A DNA stretch of 53,221 nt from Calditrichota bacterium (GCA_003696775.1 RFFS01000073.1:1-53221); one strand, 5' to 3'. Positions 16,681 through 26,010 are shown, counted from the stretch's first letter. The notes: a model not told the origin generated them from the letters alone. Made by a program: numbers and translations.

Positions 16681-16716
16681 CCACGGCTACGTTTCATCCG
16701 TTTTCGGTAGCCATGG
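16681..16716. repeat. Inverted repeat in the 320-bp gap upstream of crcB
   Basis: CCACGGCTAC (16681-16690) and GTAGCCATGG (16707-16716) are near-perfect inverted arms around a 16-nt loop. No T run follows, so it is not an ordinary terminator. The gap 16553-16876 otherwise shows an AT-rich stretch (16765-16876), probably the crcB promoter, and no convincing gene. I looked for the fluoride riboswitch often found ahead of crcB and could not recognise its conserved core. Confidence 0.4.
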
Positions 16717-16876
16717 GAAAACGAATGAATGGAAACCGGCTTTAAAGCACACCCCTCAAACAATTGATTCTCTTAATATAATAATATTGAAAAAAAAGTT
16801 GTGACAAATGTCCTTTTTTTTGTTTTTTAGGAAAAAATACGTCACATTATATTTACTTTTTATAACAGATATAATT

Positions 16877-17251
16877 ATGACACAACTCATAATCATCGGC
16901 GCCGGAGGTTTTATCGGCGCTATCCTTCGTTATTCCCTGTCGGGCCTGGTTCATCGTTTCACCGGTTCCGGACTACCTTACGGCACCCTGGCCGTCAATG
17001 TGCTGGGCAGCTTTATTCTCGGTTTTTTTCTATACATAAGCGAACAAAAGCTGGCCATCGACCCGTTATGGCGTTCTTTTATTGCGGTGGGGATGATGGG
17101 CGCGCTGACCACCTTTTCCACCTTCTCATGGGAAACCTGGCAAATGATTTCCAGCGGTTTATGGCTCCATGCTCTTGGTAATATCACATTAAATATCCTG
17201 TGCACATTAACAGCCGTCTGGGCCGGTATTTTTCTGGCCCGGGCACTGTAA
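16877..17251 (+). CDS. crcB: Fluoride channel CrcB/Fluc
   Basis: An upstream extension to 16808 is open, but the ATG at 16877 gives the standard 124-aa protein starting MTQLIIIGAGGFIGAILRYSLS. Four membrane helices can be read. The motifs GGFIGAILRY, YGTLAVNVLGSFILGF and GALTTFSTFSWE match CrcB, including the Asn in the second helix and the phenylalanine-rich TTFSTFS turn that line the fluoride pore. The dual-topology channel lets fluoride leave the cytoplasm. It is followed after 9 nt by a DUF190 gene, a very common neighbour. No obvious Shine-Dalgarno precedes the chosen start. Confidence 0.93.
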   Translation: MTQLIIIGAGGFIGAILRYSLSGLVHRFTGSGLPYGTLAVNVLGSFILGFFLYISEQKLAIDPLWRSFIAVGMMGALTTFSTFSWETWQMISSGLWLHALGNITLNILCTLTAVWAGIFLARAL

Positions 17252-17260
17252 GGAGGCGTT

Positions 17261-17599
17261 ATGAAAATCGAAGGCATTGGCAAGCTATTACGTATTTTTA
17301 TCGGAGAATCCGACCGCTTGGACGGGAAACTGCTTTATGAAGCCATAATACGCAAAGCGCATGAGATGAACATGGCCGGCGCCACGGTACTGCGAGGCAT
17401 CGAAGGCTTTGGCGCCGCCAGTAGGATTCATAAGGCTCACATTCTGCGCCTTTCCGAAGACCTGCCCGTTGTGATAGAAATTGCCGATACCGAGGAACGC
17501 ATCCGTAAGGCGATAGATGCGTTTGAAGCCATGATCGGAGAAAGCGGCGCCGGCGTTCTTATGACTTTGGAACAGGTGGAAATCATCCGCTATCGTTAA
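17261..17599 (+). CDS. DUF190 family protein
   Basis: 112 aa, starting MKIEGIGKLLRIFIGESDR, with the family motifs YEAIIRKAHEMNMAGATVLRG and FGAASRIHKAH. DUF190 proteins adopt a PII-like ferredoxin fold and are widely encoded next to crcB; their exact role in fluoride resistance is not established. It has AAGGAGG 6-7 nt ahead of the ATG and sits 9 nt behind crcB, so the two are one transcription unit. Confidence 0.92.
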   Translation: MKIEGIGKLLRIFIGESDRLDGKLLYEAIIRKAHEMNMAGATVLRGIEGFGAASRIHKAHILRLSEDLPVVIEIADTEERIRKAIDAFEAMIGESGAGVLMTLEQVEIIRYR

Positions 17600-17629
17600 A
17601 ATATTACTTCCAACCCATAGGGATAAAAC

Positions 17630-18679
17630 ATGGTACGTATTTTCACAATCATAACATTTCTTTTAATCGTCGCATCGCTTTGGGGCTGCCAAACCGACGC
17701 TCACCGGGCATCCGACTATCTGGATTACAGCGGTCGTGACGACCGTTTAAGCGGCGGTATTAAACGAATTGCCGTTTCCACGCCCAAAGGCACATTTCGG
17801 GTCTGGACCAAACGCGTCGGCAATAATCCCCGTATAAAAGTGTTGCTGCTGCATGGCGGGCCGGGCGCCAATCATGTCTATTGGAGCTGCGCCGACAGCT
17901 ATTTCCCCCGTGCCGGCATCGAATATTATTATTACGACCAACTGGGTTCCCTGAATAGCGATATACCGCAAGACACATCCCTGTGGCGCACGGAACGCTT
18001 TGTGGAAGAAGTGGAACAGGTACGCCGGGCCCTTGGTCTGAATAAGGATAATTTTTATCTGATGGGCCATTCGTGGGGCGGTCTGCTGGCCCTGGAATAC
18101 GCCCTGAAATATCAACACCATCTCAAGGGTCTGATCATATCCAACATGATGGTTTCCATTCCGGATTACATAAAATACGCTGACTCCGTCTTGGCGCCGC
18201 AAATGGCGCCGGATATTTTAAACCGCATCCGTACTTATGAACAAAACCGGGATTATGACAATCCGGAATATCTGCGACTGATTGAACAACATTATTATCC
18301 CCAACATGTATTGCGGATGCCTCCTGAGCAATGGCCGGAACCGGTTGTTCGTTCCTTTGCCCATACAAATCGACAAATTTACGTAATGATGCAGGGCCCC
18401 AGTGAATTTGGTGTGGCGGGCGAGGCCACTCTGAAAAATTGGGATCGAAAAGCGGATTTACATAAAATAGTCGTACCGACCCTCACCATTGGCGGCACAT
18501 ACGATACCATGGATCCGAAACACATGGCCTGGATGGCCGGGCAGGTTCAAAACGGACGATTTTTACTTTGCCCCAATGGCAGCCACATGTCCATGTACGA
18601 TGATCAACAGACCTATTTTGACGGGGTTATCCACTTTATACAAGATGTGGACAACGGCTCATTCAGCGGGTCAGATTAA
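17630..18679 (+). CDS. Proline iminopeptidase-like alpha/beta hydrolase, lipoprotein
   Basis: 349 aa. The N-terminus is a lipoprotein signal with a lipobox-like SLWGC, so the enzyme is probably anchored on the periplasmic side of a membrane. The S33 peptidase features are clear: oxyanion motif LHGGPGANH, nucleophile elbow MGHSWGG (Ser148), the acidic residue near GGTYDTMDP and the histidine in NGSHMSMYDD. Family members remove N-terminal proline or act on short peptides and related amides. Periplasmic lipoprotein forms are less common than the cytosolic enzyme. The following gene starts 55 nt downstream. Confidence 0.88.
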   Translation: MVRIFTIITFLLIVASLWGCQTDAHRASDYLDYSGRDDRLSGGIKRIAVSTPKGTFRVWTKRVGNNPRIKVLLLHGGPGANHVYWSCADSYFPRAGIEYYYYDQLGSLNSDIPQDTSLWRTERFVEEVEQVRRALGLNKDNFYLMGHSWGGLLALEYALKYQHHLKGLIISNMMVSIPDYIKYADSVLAPQMAPDILNRIRTYEQNRDYDNPEYLRLIEQHYYPQHVLRMPPEQWPEPVVRSFAHTNRQIYVMMQGPSEFGVAGEATLKNWDRKADLHKIVVPTLTIGGTYDTMDPKHMAWMAGQVQNGRFLLCPNGSHMSMYDDQQTYFDGVIHFIQDVDNGSFSGSD

Positions 18680-18734
18680 ACCTGTTGCAGGCGAGTACAA
18701 CATCCGGATCATATATATTGCCAAAGAGGTTTTC

Positions 18735-20165
18735 ATGCGACTTTTAGTGCCTATATTGTTATCCTTCCTGTTAAAAGCGCATGCCGAAAGTCTGCCGCTC
18801 ACACCAACGGACAGTCTGATTTTTGATCATACGTTTAATTTACGGTTTAATCAGGCGTTGGCCATAGCCCGTGACGGTCAAAAGCGCCTGCCCGATGACC
18901 CCAAATACTTTTTCATGGAAGCCGCCATTCATTTCAGTCAACGCGCCTTTGTTTCCAATACAGGGCCCTACAAAACACGCCGGGCCCGCCGGGATTCCCT
19001 TATGCGCGTTATTTTAAATACCACCCGGCCGGCCATCAGGCGTTTTGAAGGCCGCCCGCTGAATGACAGCCAAAAGATGTTCATGGCCGGATTATACGGG
19101 TATCAGGGACGGGTATATGCCGAGGAAGAAAAGTGGTGGGACACTTTCACTAACGGGCTGAAAGGACGGCGCATTTTAAATGAACTGCATGATAAGGACC
19201 CTGAAAATTATGATGTATTGCTGGGGCTGGGGATTTTTAATTATTACAGCGACCGTCTCAGCGGTGTTATCGGTTTTGTGGCCAAAGCGCTTGGCTTCAG
19301 CGGCAATCGGGAAGAAGGCATCCATATGTTGAAAGAATGTTTTACCCATGCTCCGCTTACCCGCTCCGAAGCCGCCGTGACATTGATAGATATTTACGAC
19401 AGCTATGAAAATAACGAACGCGGTGCCCGGCCGTATTTTGAATGGATGCTGAAACGCTACCCCCAAAACCGGCTCATCCTCGACTGGTATCTGAACCGGA
19501 TGATCAATATCGCGCGCTTTGATTTGATACACCCCTTTTTTGCGGACAGCAGCGTACACATTGCCCCCGAAACACGTGGCCGGTATTATTTTGAATTATG
19601 CCGTTATGACGCAGCCAGGGACGCGTATCAACAAGCCTTGCGCCATCCGGAACGGCTAACGCCCGTACAAACAGCCTGGATACACTATCATCTGCAAATA
19701 ATGGATTTACTGGAAGGCAAACCGACCACGGAGTACGCGGAACTGCTGCCCTGGATGCGCAACGACTTAAAGCATTTCCGGGAAACACGGGAAGATTTCA
19801 AAACATTCACCGCTTTTAAATGCCGTATGGCGCACGGTGTTTTTGCCGATATCGTCCATACATACAGCGCGCAACCTCCTATTCCCGACCAGGATCCTTT
19901 TTACAAAGGCTGGTTCGCGTTTGTGATGAGCACCTGGCATTGCAACGCCCAGAATTGGGATAACGCCGAACGGTTTGCCTGGGAAGGTATCCGTACCCTT
20001 CCGCAGGTATTTGGCGGCGGCTGCGCGAAAAACCTGATTTATATTTACACCAAAAAAAAACCTTCCGAAAGCCGTTACAAACGACTGAAAACATTTATCA
20101 AGGAACGCGGTTTTGAAAAATTGCTTTACCAATTCCGCGACATTCCACACCCCAACCGTCGTTGA
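18735..20165 (+). CDS. Secreted tetratricopeptide-like repeat protein of unknown function
   Basis: The open frame reaches back into the previous gene, but the ATG at 18735 has AAAGAGG ahead and opens a normal signal peptide (MRLLVPILLSFLLKAHAES), giving 476 aa. The mature part is all-helical, with repeated helix pairs of the TPR type (FNQALAIARDGQKRLPDDPKYFFMEAAIHF; YDAARDAYQQALRHPERL; WDNAERFAWEGIRTLP). I do not recognise a named family. Similar large helical-repeat exported proteins are frequent in FCB genomes, where they probably serve as periplasmic scaffolds. No catalytic motif is visible. Confidence 0.8.
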   Translation: MRLLVPILLSFLLKAHAESLPLTPTDSLIFDHTFNLRFNQALAIARDGQKRLPDDPKYFFMEAAIHFSQRAFVSNTGPYKTRRARRDSLMRVILNTTRPAIRRFEGRPLNDSQKMFMAGLYGYQGRVYAEEEKWWDTFTNGLKGRRILNELHDKDPENYDVLLGLGIFNYYSDRLSGVIGFVAKALGFSGNREEGIHMLKECFTHAPLTRSEAAVTLIDIYDSYENNERGARPYFEWMLKRYPQNRLILDWYLNRMINIARFDLIHPFFADSSVHIAPETRGRYYFELCRYDAARDAYQQALRHPERLTPVQTAWIHYHLQIMDLLEGKPTTEYAELLPWMRNDLKHFRETREDFKTFTAFKCRMAHGVFADIVHTYSAQPPIPDQDPFYKGWFAFVMSTWHCNAQNWDNAERFAWEGIRTLPQVFGGGCAKNLIYIYTKKKPSESRYKRLKTFIKERGFEKLLYQFRDIPHPNRR

Positions 20166-20271
20166 CACCGCGGGAATTGCCCGGTATATGATCAATCGCC
20201 GGGAGAATTTTATAGCTTTCCGATTACCGACGAAATAAGAAAAGATGACATGACAACAAAGGATTGGAAAG

Positions 20272-20784
20272 TTGGAATCAACGGGTATCCATTATACATC
20301 CGATGCGCACATTTATCCCCGGACAGATAACACAAACGGCGTTCCAGGCACTACAGCGACTTATACACCGGAGGAAAAAGCGCGCATCGAAAAGCTAAAA
20401 GCCCGGGATCAGGAAGTGCGGACCCACGAACAGGCCCACATGCGTGCCGCCGGCGCCCTGGCATCCGGCGGGCCGAATTATACCTTTGAAACCGGTCCGG
20501 ATAAAAAACAATACGCCGTGGATGGCGATGTGCAGATCGATACATCCAAGGTGCCCAATGACCCGGAAAAAACCATCGCCAAGGCGCAACAAATCCAAAA
20601 AGCCGCCCTGGCCCCGGCTGACCCTTCCCCGCAGGATCGTAAAGTGGCCGCGCAGGCGCGCCAAATGGAAATGGAAGCCCGTAACGCGTTACGTAAACAA
20701 CAGGAAGAAAATCAAACTCTTTACAGCGCCAACGGTCAACGCCAATTCCCACCGGGCGACATATTAATCGATGTCACCGCCTGA
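20272..20784 (+). CDS. Putative zinc metalloprotease, SprA-related (PF12118-like)
   Basis: 170 aa starting at a TTG with AAAGGA 8 nt ahead; the nearby ATG at 20250 is out of frame. The recognisable block is [14 protein letters not shown] followed by [24 protein letters not shown], typical of the SprA-related/CJM1_0395 family. In it HEQAH is an HExxH zinc motif. The tail is an Ala/Gln-rich helix. No signal peptide is visible. Function of the family is poorly known. It overlaps the end of yidD, which is convergent, by 21 nt. Confidence 0.8.
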   Translation: MESTGIHYTSDAHIYPRTDNTNGVPGTTATYTPEEKARIEKLKARDQEVRTHEQAHMRAAGALASGGPNYTFETGPDKKQYAVDGDVQIDTSKVPNDPEKTIAKAQQIQKAALAPADPSPQDRKVAAQARQMEMEARNALRKQQEENQTLYSANGQRQFPPGDILIDVTA

Positions 20785-21057
20785 CATATCGTCTTTTTCC
20801 GTTTTGGGAGGGACGGGATCGTAGCCCGATGTTCCCCAGGGATGACAACGCGCGATGCGCCGGATGCCCAGCCAACTCCCTTTAAACGGACCGTGTATGT
20901 TTATTGCTTCCAGAGTGTATTGGGAACAAGTGGGACTATGACGGCAACTACTGCCCAGATAAGGTGAAATGAACATCTGATACAGCTTAACCAAACCGAT
21001 CAGCACATAAGAGATACTTTTTTGAAACCGTTGCCACATTGTTTTTAAATATTGCAT
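20764..21057 (-). CDS. yidD: Membrane protein insertion efficiency factor YidD
   Basis: 97 aa. An amphipathic/hydrophobic N-terminus ([19 protein letters not shown]) is followed by the family signature [17 protein letters not shown] and [14 protein letters not shown]. YidD assists YidC in inserting inner-membrane proteins and is normally 70-100 aa. It is usually found in the rpmH-rnpA-yidD-yidC cluster; here it stands alone between unrelated genes. The C-terminus ([13 protein letters not shown]) is a short acidic extension. Confidence 0.93.
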   Translation of the reverse strand: MQYLKTMWQRFQKSISYVLIGLVKLYQMFISPYLGSSCRHSPTCSQYTLEAINIHGPFKGSWLGIRRIARCHPWGTSGYDPVPPKTEKDDMSGGDID

Positions 21058-21114
21058 TTAGTATAGTACTTTAAATACACGGAAAATCCAAAAGTTACAA
21101 TCGAGGGAGCCACA

Positions 21115-21825
21115 TTGCGCGTTCTTTTTATCTTTCCACATCCCGATGACGAATCCTACGGTCCGGGACGTTTCATGTTTCATCTTCAAAGACACGGACA
21201 TGAGGTTTTTTTACTTACGCTGACCAAGGGGGAGGCAACCAAACAACGCCTGCGTCTTGGCGTTGATAAAAAGGAGATGGGCAACATCCGTTACAAAGAA
21301 ATGCTTGCCATGCAAAAAGTTTTGGGCATTACCCGCATGGATGTATGGGCATACCCCGACGGCGGATTGAAAGACCTGGACCCCCGCCCTCTGGAAAATG
21401 ACATCATGACATATCTTAAGGAACATCAGCCCGATGTGGTGATTACCTATCCCGTGCACGGCATAAGCGGCTTTTACGATCACCTTGTTTGTCATGCCGT
21501 GGTGAAGCGGGTATTTGTGGAGTGGAAAGAAGGGTGCAAACATCCGGCCCGGCTTGCCTTTTTTGGCCCCAGGGAGGAACAGGCCCGTCACGCCACGCAC
21601 TGGATACCCTTAAAGGGATTAACAGACGATGAAATCGATTGCACGGTATGCGTGGATGAAGAGGATATCGAAGCCAATAAGCAGGCGCTGGATTGCTATG
21701 TAACCTACCGTTCCACCGTGGAAGAATCGGGGATCAAGAAAATGTTACACCCCGAAATCCATTTCACTTTTTTTGGAGAGAACCATACGCCGCCCCTGAC
21801 CTCCGTGTTTGAAGCAATGAAATAA
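21115..21825 (+). CDS. PIG-L/LmbE family N-acetylglucosaminyl deacetylase-like protein
   Basis: 236 aa from a TTG start preceded by GAGGGAG. The zinc-binding motif PHPDDE is at residues 8-13, and the second ligand region appears in HGISGFYDHLVCHAVV. Family members remove acetyl groups from N-acetylglucosamine-containing lipids or small-molecule conjugates (for example in mycothiol or bacillithiol synthesis). No thiol-synthesis partner is present here, so substrate is unknown. It has its own short unit and is convergent with the lipoprotein at 21883. Confidence 0.88.
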   Translation: MRVLFIFPHPDDESYGPGRFMFHLQRHGHEVFLLTLTKGEATKQRLRLGVDKKEMGNIRYKEMLAMQKVLGITRMDVWAYPDGGLKDLDPRPLENDIMTYLKEHQPDVVITYPVHGISGFYDHLVCHAVVKRVFVEWKEGCKHPARLAFFGPREEQARHATHWIPLKGLTDDEIDCTVCVDEEDIEANKQALDCYVTYRSTVEESGIKKMLHPEIHFTFFGENHTPPLTSVFEAMK

Positions 21826-21862
21826 AAAAAGGCGAAGCAATTTCTATAATCGCCCCGCCTTT
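21824..21862 (-). terminator. Rho-independent terminator of the TolB-like lipoprotein gene
   Basis: On the minus strand AAAGGCG (21856-21862) pairs with CGCCTTT (21828-21834), followed by a T run (A run 21824-21830). It lies 20 nt past the stop at 21883 and overlaps the end of the convergent PIG-L gene by two bases. Confidence 0.7.
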
Positions 21863-21882
21863 CCAAAATGCAGCGATGGTCT

Positions 21883-22956
21883 TTATTCCACCCAGTCGGC
21901 GATAAAAATATTGGTTTCCCTGGGTTTGGCGTTGAATCGGTTGGAGGCAAAAACCAGTTTCTTACCATCATGGGTGAACATCGGGAATCCGTCAAACTGG
22001 TTGAAAAATGTAATCTGTTCCAGACCGGTTCCGTCCACATTGATCATCCACAGATTAAAATCGGGACGACGTTTATCCGTGCTGCCCATATTGGAGCAAA
22101 ATATCACACGTTTGTTATCCGGATGAAAAAAAGGCGCGAAATTGGCAAACGCGTTATGGGTAATCTGCTTTTTATTGCTGCCGTCGGCATCCATGATCAT
22201 AATCTGAAAAGCATTCGGCTCAATCAGTTCCTCGGACAACAATTGTTTGTATCGCGCTACTTCATCTTCCGTTTTGGGATGGTAGGAGCGGTAAATGATT
22301 TTTTCACCGTCCCAGCTAAAAAACGGCCCGCCGTCATAGCCCAGCTCATGGGTCAGTTGTTTCAAATCGCTGCCGTCGATGTTACAGGTATAGATATCCA
22401 AATCACCGTTTCGGGTGGAGGTAAAAACGATTTTATCACCCTTAGGCGAAACCGTTGCCTCGGCGTCGTATCCCGGAGCGGGTAAAAAAGGCCGCGGATC
22501 ACTGCCATCGGCATTGGCCACATACAGATCAAAATCGTTATACACCTTCCAGACATAACCCTTGGAAAAATCCGGCGGCGCGGGGCAGTTGGCATCCGCA
22601 CCGTGAGTGGAGGCGTAAATAATCTTTTTATCCCCCGGCAAAAAATAGGAACAGGTGGTGCGTCCCTTACCGGTGGATACCAGTTTTTTATCACTGCCAT
22701 CCAATTTCATGGTGAAAATCTGATCGCATTTATATTGACCATGTGTGGATTGAAAGATTAATTGATCTTCCGCGAAGGAAAAATAAGCTTCGGCATTTTC
22801 ACCGCCGTTGGTCAACATGCGTACATTTTTAAGATGTTTTTCCTGGGGAAAACGCATGGTATCCGCCACCGCCTTACGGCTTTCGGCGGATTGTTTTTGT
22901 CCGCATGCCATAAGAAATAAGAGGGACAAAAGCGCTAAACCAAATAATTTATTCAT
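21883..22956 (-). CDS. TolB-like beta-propeller lipoprotein (PD40 repeats)
   Basis: 357 aa. The N-terminus MNKLFGLALLSLLFLMACGQ is a lipoprotein signal with LMAC lipobox. The rest is a series of six or so PD40/WD40-like blades, each with a DGSD or SPKGDKIVFTSTRNGD pattern (FTMKLDGSDKKL, YVANADGSDPRP, YTCNIDGSDLKQLTHE, IMDADGSNKKQITHN, MINVDGTGLEQITFF). It resembles TolB-type propellers and the periplasmic parts of Tricorn-like proteins, but the peptidase domains are absent. Probably periplasmic, binding a partner protein or ligand. It ends in its own terminator and is encoded 14 nt after lpdA, so the two may be co-transcribed. Confidence 0.85.
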   Translation of the reverse strand: MNKLFGLALLSLLFLMACGQKQSAESRKAVADTMRFPQEKHLKNVRMLTNGGENAEAYFSFAEDQLIFQSTHGQYKCDQIFTMKLDGSDKKLVSTGKGRTTCSYFLPGDKKIIYASTHGADANCPAPPDFSKGYVWKVYNDFDLYVANADGSDPRPFLPAPGYDAEATVSPKGDKIVFTSTRNGDLDIYTCNIDGSDLKQLTHELGYDGGPFFSWDGEKIIYRSYHPKTEDEVARYKQLLSEELIEPNAFQIMIMDADGSNKKQITHNAFANFAPFFHPDNKRVIFCSNMGSTDKRRPDFNLWMINVDGTGLEQITFFNQFDGFPMFTHDGKKLVFASNRFNAKPRETNIFIADWVE

Positions 22957-22970
22957 TGTATGGATTCCTG

Positions 22971-24362
22971 TTAAATATGTATCGCTTCGTTATCGGCATT
23001 CAGAGCCGCTTCCATAATCATCTCGGAAAGGGTGGGATGCGCATGAATGGTTTTACCCAGTTCCACCGGCGTGGCTTCCAGCGCCTTGGCGATGCCCAGT
23101 TCGGCAATCAGTTCCGTGGCTTCGTTGCCGATGATATGCGCGCCCAGAAGTTCGCCGTACTTTTTATCGAACACCAGCTTAACCATGCCCTCCCGAGCGC
23201 CAATGGCCCGCGCTTTTCCGGAAGCGGTATAAGGGAATTTACCGACTTTCACATCGTAACCGGCTTCTTTCGCCGCGGCTTCGGTCATACCGATGCTGGC
23301 TACCTGAGGCTGACAATAGGTACAGCCGGGAATACTGTTATAATCCAGCGTATGCGGATTCAACCCGGCGATATTTTCCACGCAAATAACGCCTTCATGA
23401 GAAGCCACATGGGCCAGCAACGGCGGCCCGGTTATATCGCCGATGGCATAAACGCCCGGGACATTGGTACGGTAAAGTTCGTCCACGGGAATGAAGCCGC
23501 GTTCATGTTTTACACCGATGACGTCAAGGTTCAGGTTTTCCACATTGCCCTGAATACCAATGGCCATCAATGCCTTATCCGCTTTCAACGTTTCCTCGCC
23601 ACCATTTTTACTAACGGTAACCTGAACGCTGTTTTTCAATGTTTTAACCTTTTCCACACGAGTGGAGGTATGCACTTTGATACCGGCTTTTTTGAAGCTT
23701 TTTTCCAACGTTTTGGAAATTTCGGCATCTTCCACCGGCAACAAACGATCCATCATTTCCACAATGGTCACTTCCGTTCCGATGCTATTATAAAAGTAGG
23801 CGAATTCCACGCCTATGGCCCCGGCGCCCATGATAACCAGGGACTTGGGTTGTTTGGCCAGGCTCATGGCCTCGCGGCTGGTAATGACGATTTCCCGGTC
23901 TATTTCCACACCGGGGATGGAACGGGGACGCCCGCCGGTGGCGATAATGATATGTTTAGCGTTGATATCGGTCGTTTTGCCGTCCTTATCCGTAACGGTT
24001 AAGGTATGGGCATCTTTAAAAGCGCCGTTTCCGTATATCACATCGATTTTATTCTTTTTCATCAGGAACTCAACCCCTTTGGAGTTGGTATCCGCCACGG
24101 TGCGGCTGCGCTTGATAATGGCTTCAAAATCCGCCGTGGCCTTGCCGGCCTTAATACCAAAACTTTGGGCATGCTGAAACTCTTCAAGAACTTCGGCGCT
24201 TTTTAGTAATGCCTTGGTGGGAATACATCCCCAGTTCAGACAGATACCACCCAGCTTATCTCTTTCCACCAACGCGGTTTTCAATTTCAGTTGCGCGGCG
24301 CGGATGGCGGCCACATAACCGCCGGGCCCCGAACCCAAAACAATGACGTCATACGATGACAT
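22971..24362 (-). CDS. lpdA: Dihydrolipoyl dehydrogenase (E3)
   Basis: 463 aa, standard length. FAD-binding VLGSGPGGYVAAIRA is at residues 8-22, and the redox-active disulfide lies in GGICLNWGCIPTK (Cys41, Cys46). A second nucleotide-binding motif, VIMGAGAIGVEFAYFY, accepts NAD. The C-terminal interface ends HAHPTLSEMIMEAAL with the catalytic His-Glu pair. It reoxidises the lipoyl groups of 2-oxoacid dehydrogenase complexes or the glycine cleavage system. No E1/E2 genes are in the window, so it is a shared or stand-alone E3. Confidence 0.97.
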   Translation of the reverse strand: MSSYDVIVLGSGPGGYVAAIRAAQLKLKTALVERDKLGGICLNWGCIPTKALLKSAEVLEEFQHAQSFGIKAGKATADFEAIIKRSRTVADTNSKGVEFLMKKNKIDVIYGNGAFKDAHTLTVTDKDGKTTDINAKHIIIATGGRPRSIPGVEIDREIVITSREAMSLAKQPKSLVIMGAGAIGVEFAYFYNSIGTEVTIVEMMDRLLPVEDAEISKTLEKSFKKAGIKVHTSTRVEKVKTLKNSVQVTVSKNGGEETLKADKALMAIGIQGNVENLNLDVIGVKHERGFIPVDELYRTNVPGVYAIGDITGPPLLAHVASHEGVICVENIAGLNPHTLDYNSIPGCTYCQPQVASIGMTEAAAKEAGYDVKVGKFPYTASGKARAIGAREGMVKLVFDKKYGELLGAHIIGNEATELIAELGIAKALEATPVELGKTIHAHPTLSEMIMEAALNADNEAIHI

Positions 24363-24447
24363 GTATTACTCCTTATTTCTTTCAAATTGTAAATGCCGCA
24401 ATCAAATTAGAGGGGGCACTATAAAAAATCAAGCAGCAGGCGATAAT

Positions 24448-24479
24448 AAAAAAGCCCTTTCCTATAATGGAAAAGGGCC
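24448..24479 (-). terminator. Rho-independent terminator of the FadL-like gene
   Basis: On the minus strand GGCCCTTTTCC pairs with GGAAAGGGC around a short TATA-containing loop, followed by six T (24448-24453 as A on the plus strand). It lies 20 nt behind the stop codon at 24500. Confidence 0.88.
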
Positions 24480-24499
24480 TGACCATCCTTTAAAACGGA

Positions 24500-25765
24500 T
24501 TATTTAATTTGATAGCCCAGACCTATGCTGAACGCAAAAATATTCATATTATGCGTGCCCGGCATCGCGTCGGCATAAGCGCCGTATTCGATGGTGCGTT
24601 CACTGCCCATTAAATACTCACCCCCGGCATCGATCACCAGTTTATCCATTTTAAAACTCAAACCGTAGGTAACGGACTGATAATCAACACTCGGGAAAAG
24701 AATGTTGTATGTTTCATCCGGACCCGGGGCGGGATCGGTGTAATAACCGGCGCGCAAGGCCAGCATGTCCGTTGCCTGATATTCAACGCCCACGCGGTAT
24801 TGCGTTGCGTCTTTCCACAACAGGGTGAATTTTTTGTCTTCCGCCGGAATATTTTGATCCCATACGGAATTTTTATACTCGGTATCGAATTCTTTTTCGC
24901 TTTCGGACCATTGACTGTATTGCACGTCAAAGGTTACCGTTAATTTATCGATGGGCTTAACAGCCACGCCGGCGCCAACCCATAACGGCCAGGAAACATC
25001 ACGATTAAAATCGGATTTCGGCGCGTTATACGCGGCAAAGGCCGGGTTTTCAGCTTCCCCGCTCATCGAGACATCGGTCTTGGTGCGGAAGGAAGCGCCC
25101 AACCGGATCATATCGTTTACTTTAAAGTGCGCGCCAAGGGTAACTCCGTAACCCAATCCGGTGGAACTTTCCTTATACTGTACAAACGTATTGGCGGCCA
25201 CTTCAGCCGGACGTTCCATATCAAACAGGGCGTAATAAACATTCAGGGCCAAACCAAGGGAAAAATTGTCGGCAACCTGATAAGCCACCGCCGGAGAAAA
25301 GTTGACCACACCGATTTTAGACATCCAGTTAAAGGATTGCCCGCCGCTTAAGGCAACCAGGTCATCGCCGTTCCATTCGGCGCCCAAACCGGCCGGTACA
25401 TAAGCGCCCAGACCAATGGTCAGTTTGTCCGTCAGCAGGCATACCCAATGCGCCATCAGGCCCGGTGAAGGATAGAGGTTGGATTTTGTTTCGGTGTCAA
25501 TGGTACCGGCACCCAATGCCGATAAATCCAGCTTGTAGCTACCCGTGGGCATAACCCCGGAAAAATAACCGCCGACGAACACACCATTGAGATTGCGCAA
25601 CCCGGCCGGGTTCCAATAAATGGTGGAATAGTCATTGGCCAGACCGATGACGGCGCCGCCCATGCCCAGGGCACGCGGCCCGATACTGTTCAGGCTTAAA
25701 CCGTTGGCCCATAACGATGCCGACAGGAACAACACAGCCGTCAGTGCTCTAATAGCTCTACGCAT
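24500..25765 (-). CDS. OmpP1/FadL/TodX-family outer-membrane transport protein
   Basis: 421 aa. A signal peptide (MRRAIRALTAVLFLSASLWA) is followed by the family N-terminus NGLSLNSIGPRALGMGGA and NDYSTIYWNPAGL, the hatch motif with conserved Asn-Pro. The remainder is a 14-stranded-type barrel with alternating hydrophobic residues and an aromatic terminal strand (IFAFSIGLGYQIK). FadL-type channels take up hydrophobic compounds such as long-chain fatty acids or aromatics. No beta-oxidation gene is adjacent, so the substrate is open. It has its own terminator. Confidence 0.92.
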   Translation of the reverse strand: MRRAIRALTAVLFLSASLWANGLSLNSIGPRALGMGGAVIGLANDYSTIYWNPAGLRNLNGVFVGGYFSGVMPTGSYKLDLSALGAGTIDTETKSNLYPSPGLMAHWVCLLTDKLTIGLGAYVPAGLGAEWNGDDLVALSGGQSFNWMSKIGVVNFSPAVAYQVADNFSLGLALNVYYALFDMERPAEVAANTFVQYKESSTGLGYGVTLGAHFKVNDMIRLGASFRTKTDVSMSGEAENPAFAAYNAPKSDFNRDVSWPLWVGAGVAVKPIDKLTVTFDVQYSQWSESEKEFDTEYKNSVWDQNIPAEDKKFTLLWKDATQYRVGVEYQATDMLALRAGYYTDPAPGPDETYNILFPSVDYQSVTYGLSFKMDKLVIDAGGEYLMGSERTIEYGAYADAMPGTHNMNIFAFSIGLGYQIK

Positions 25766-26010
25766 ACATACCTCCTTAATGTAGTGTTGAATGGTGAGAG
25801 AGTTAGAAAACGACCATAATATACGAAAAGGAATGGGTTGAAAAAGAAAAAATAAGAATCGCAGCTCTTAAATCTTCCCCAATAGCATTAAAAATACCTT
25901 AAAAGTCGTGTCTGTGTAATATTGAGTTGCCTGTTGAGGGCTAAACAGAATGGAATCCGGAGAATAGCACGGTCCGGCTCTGTGCGGGAATTTGAAATGC
26001 TTCCCAATGA

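Noticed and set aside
16595-16804. Plus-strand 69-codon frame upstream of crcB
   Set aside because: No ribosome-binding site, no family similarity, and it ends in AT-rich promoter-like sequence.
16765-16876. Fluoride riboswitch
   Set aside because: The conserved core and pseudoknot pairing could not be recognised by eye; a covariance search would decide.
18489-18734. Upstream extension of the TPR-like protein into the hydrolase gene
   Set aside because: The extension is a shifted translation of the hydrolase; the ATG at 18735 gives a signal peptide and a ribosome-binding site.
20250-20271. ATG at 20250 as the start of the SprA-related protein
   Set aside because: It is out of frame with the HEQAH-containing coding sequence; the TTG at 20272 with AAAGGA ahead is in frame.
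22956-24002. Plus-strand open frame of 348 codons opposite lpdA
   Set aside because: Antisense shadow; lpdA is complete with all active-site residues.
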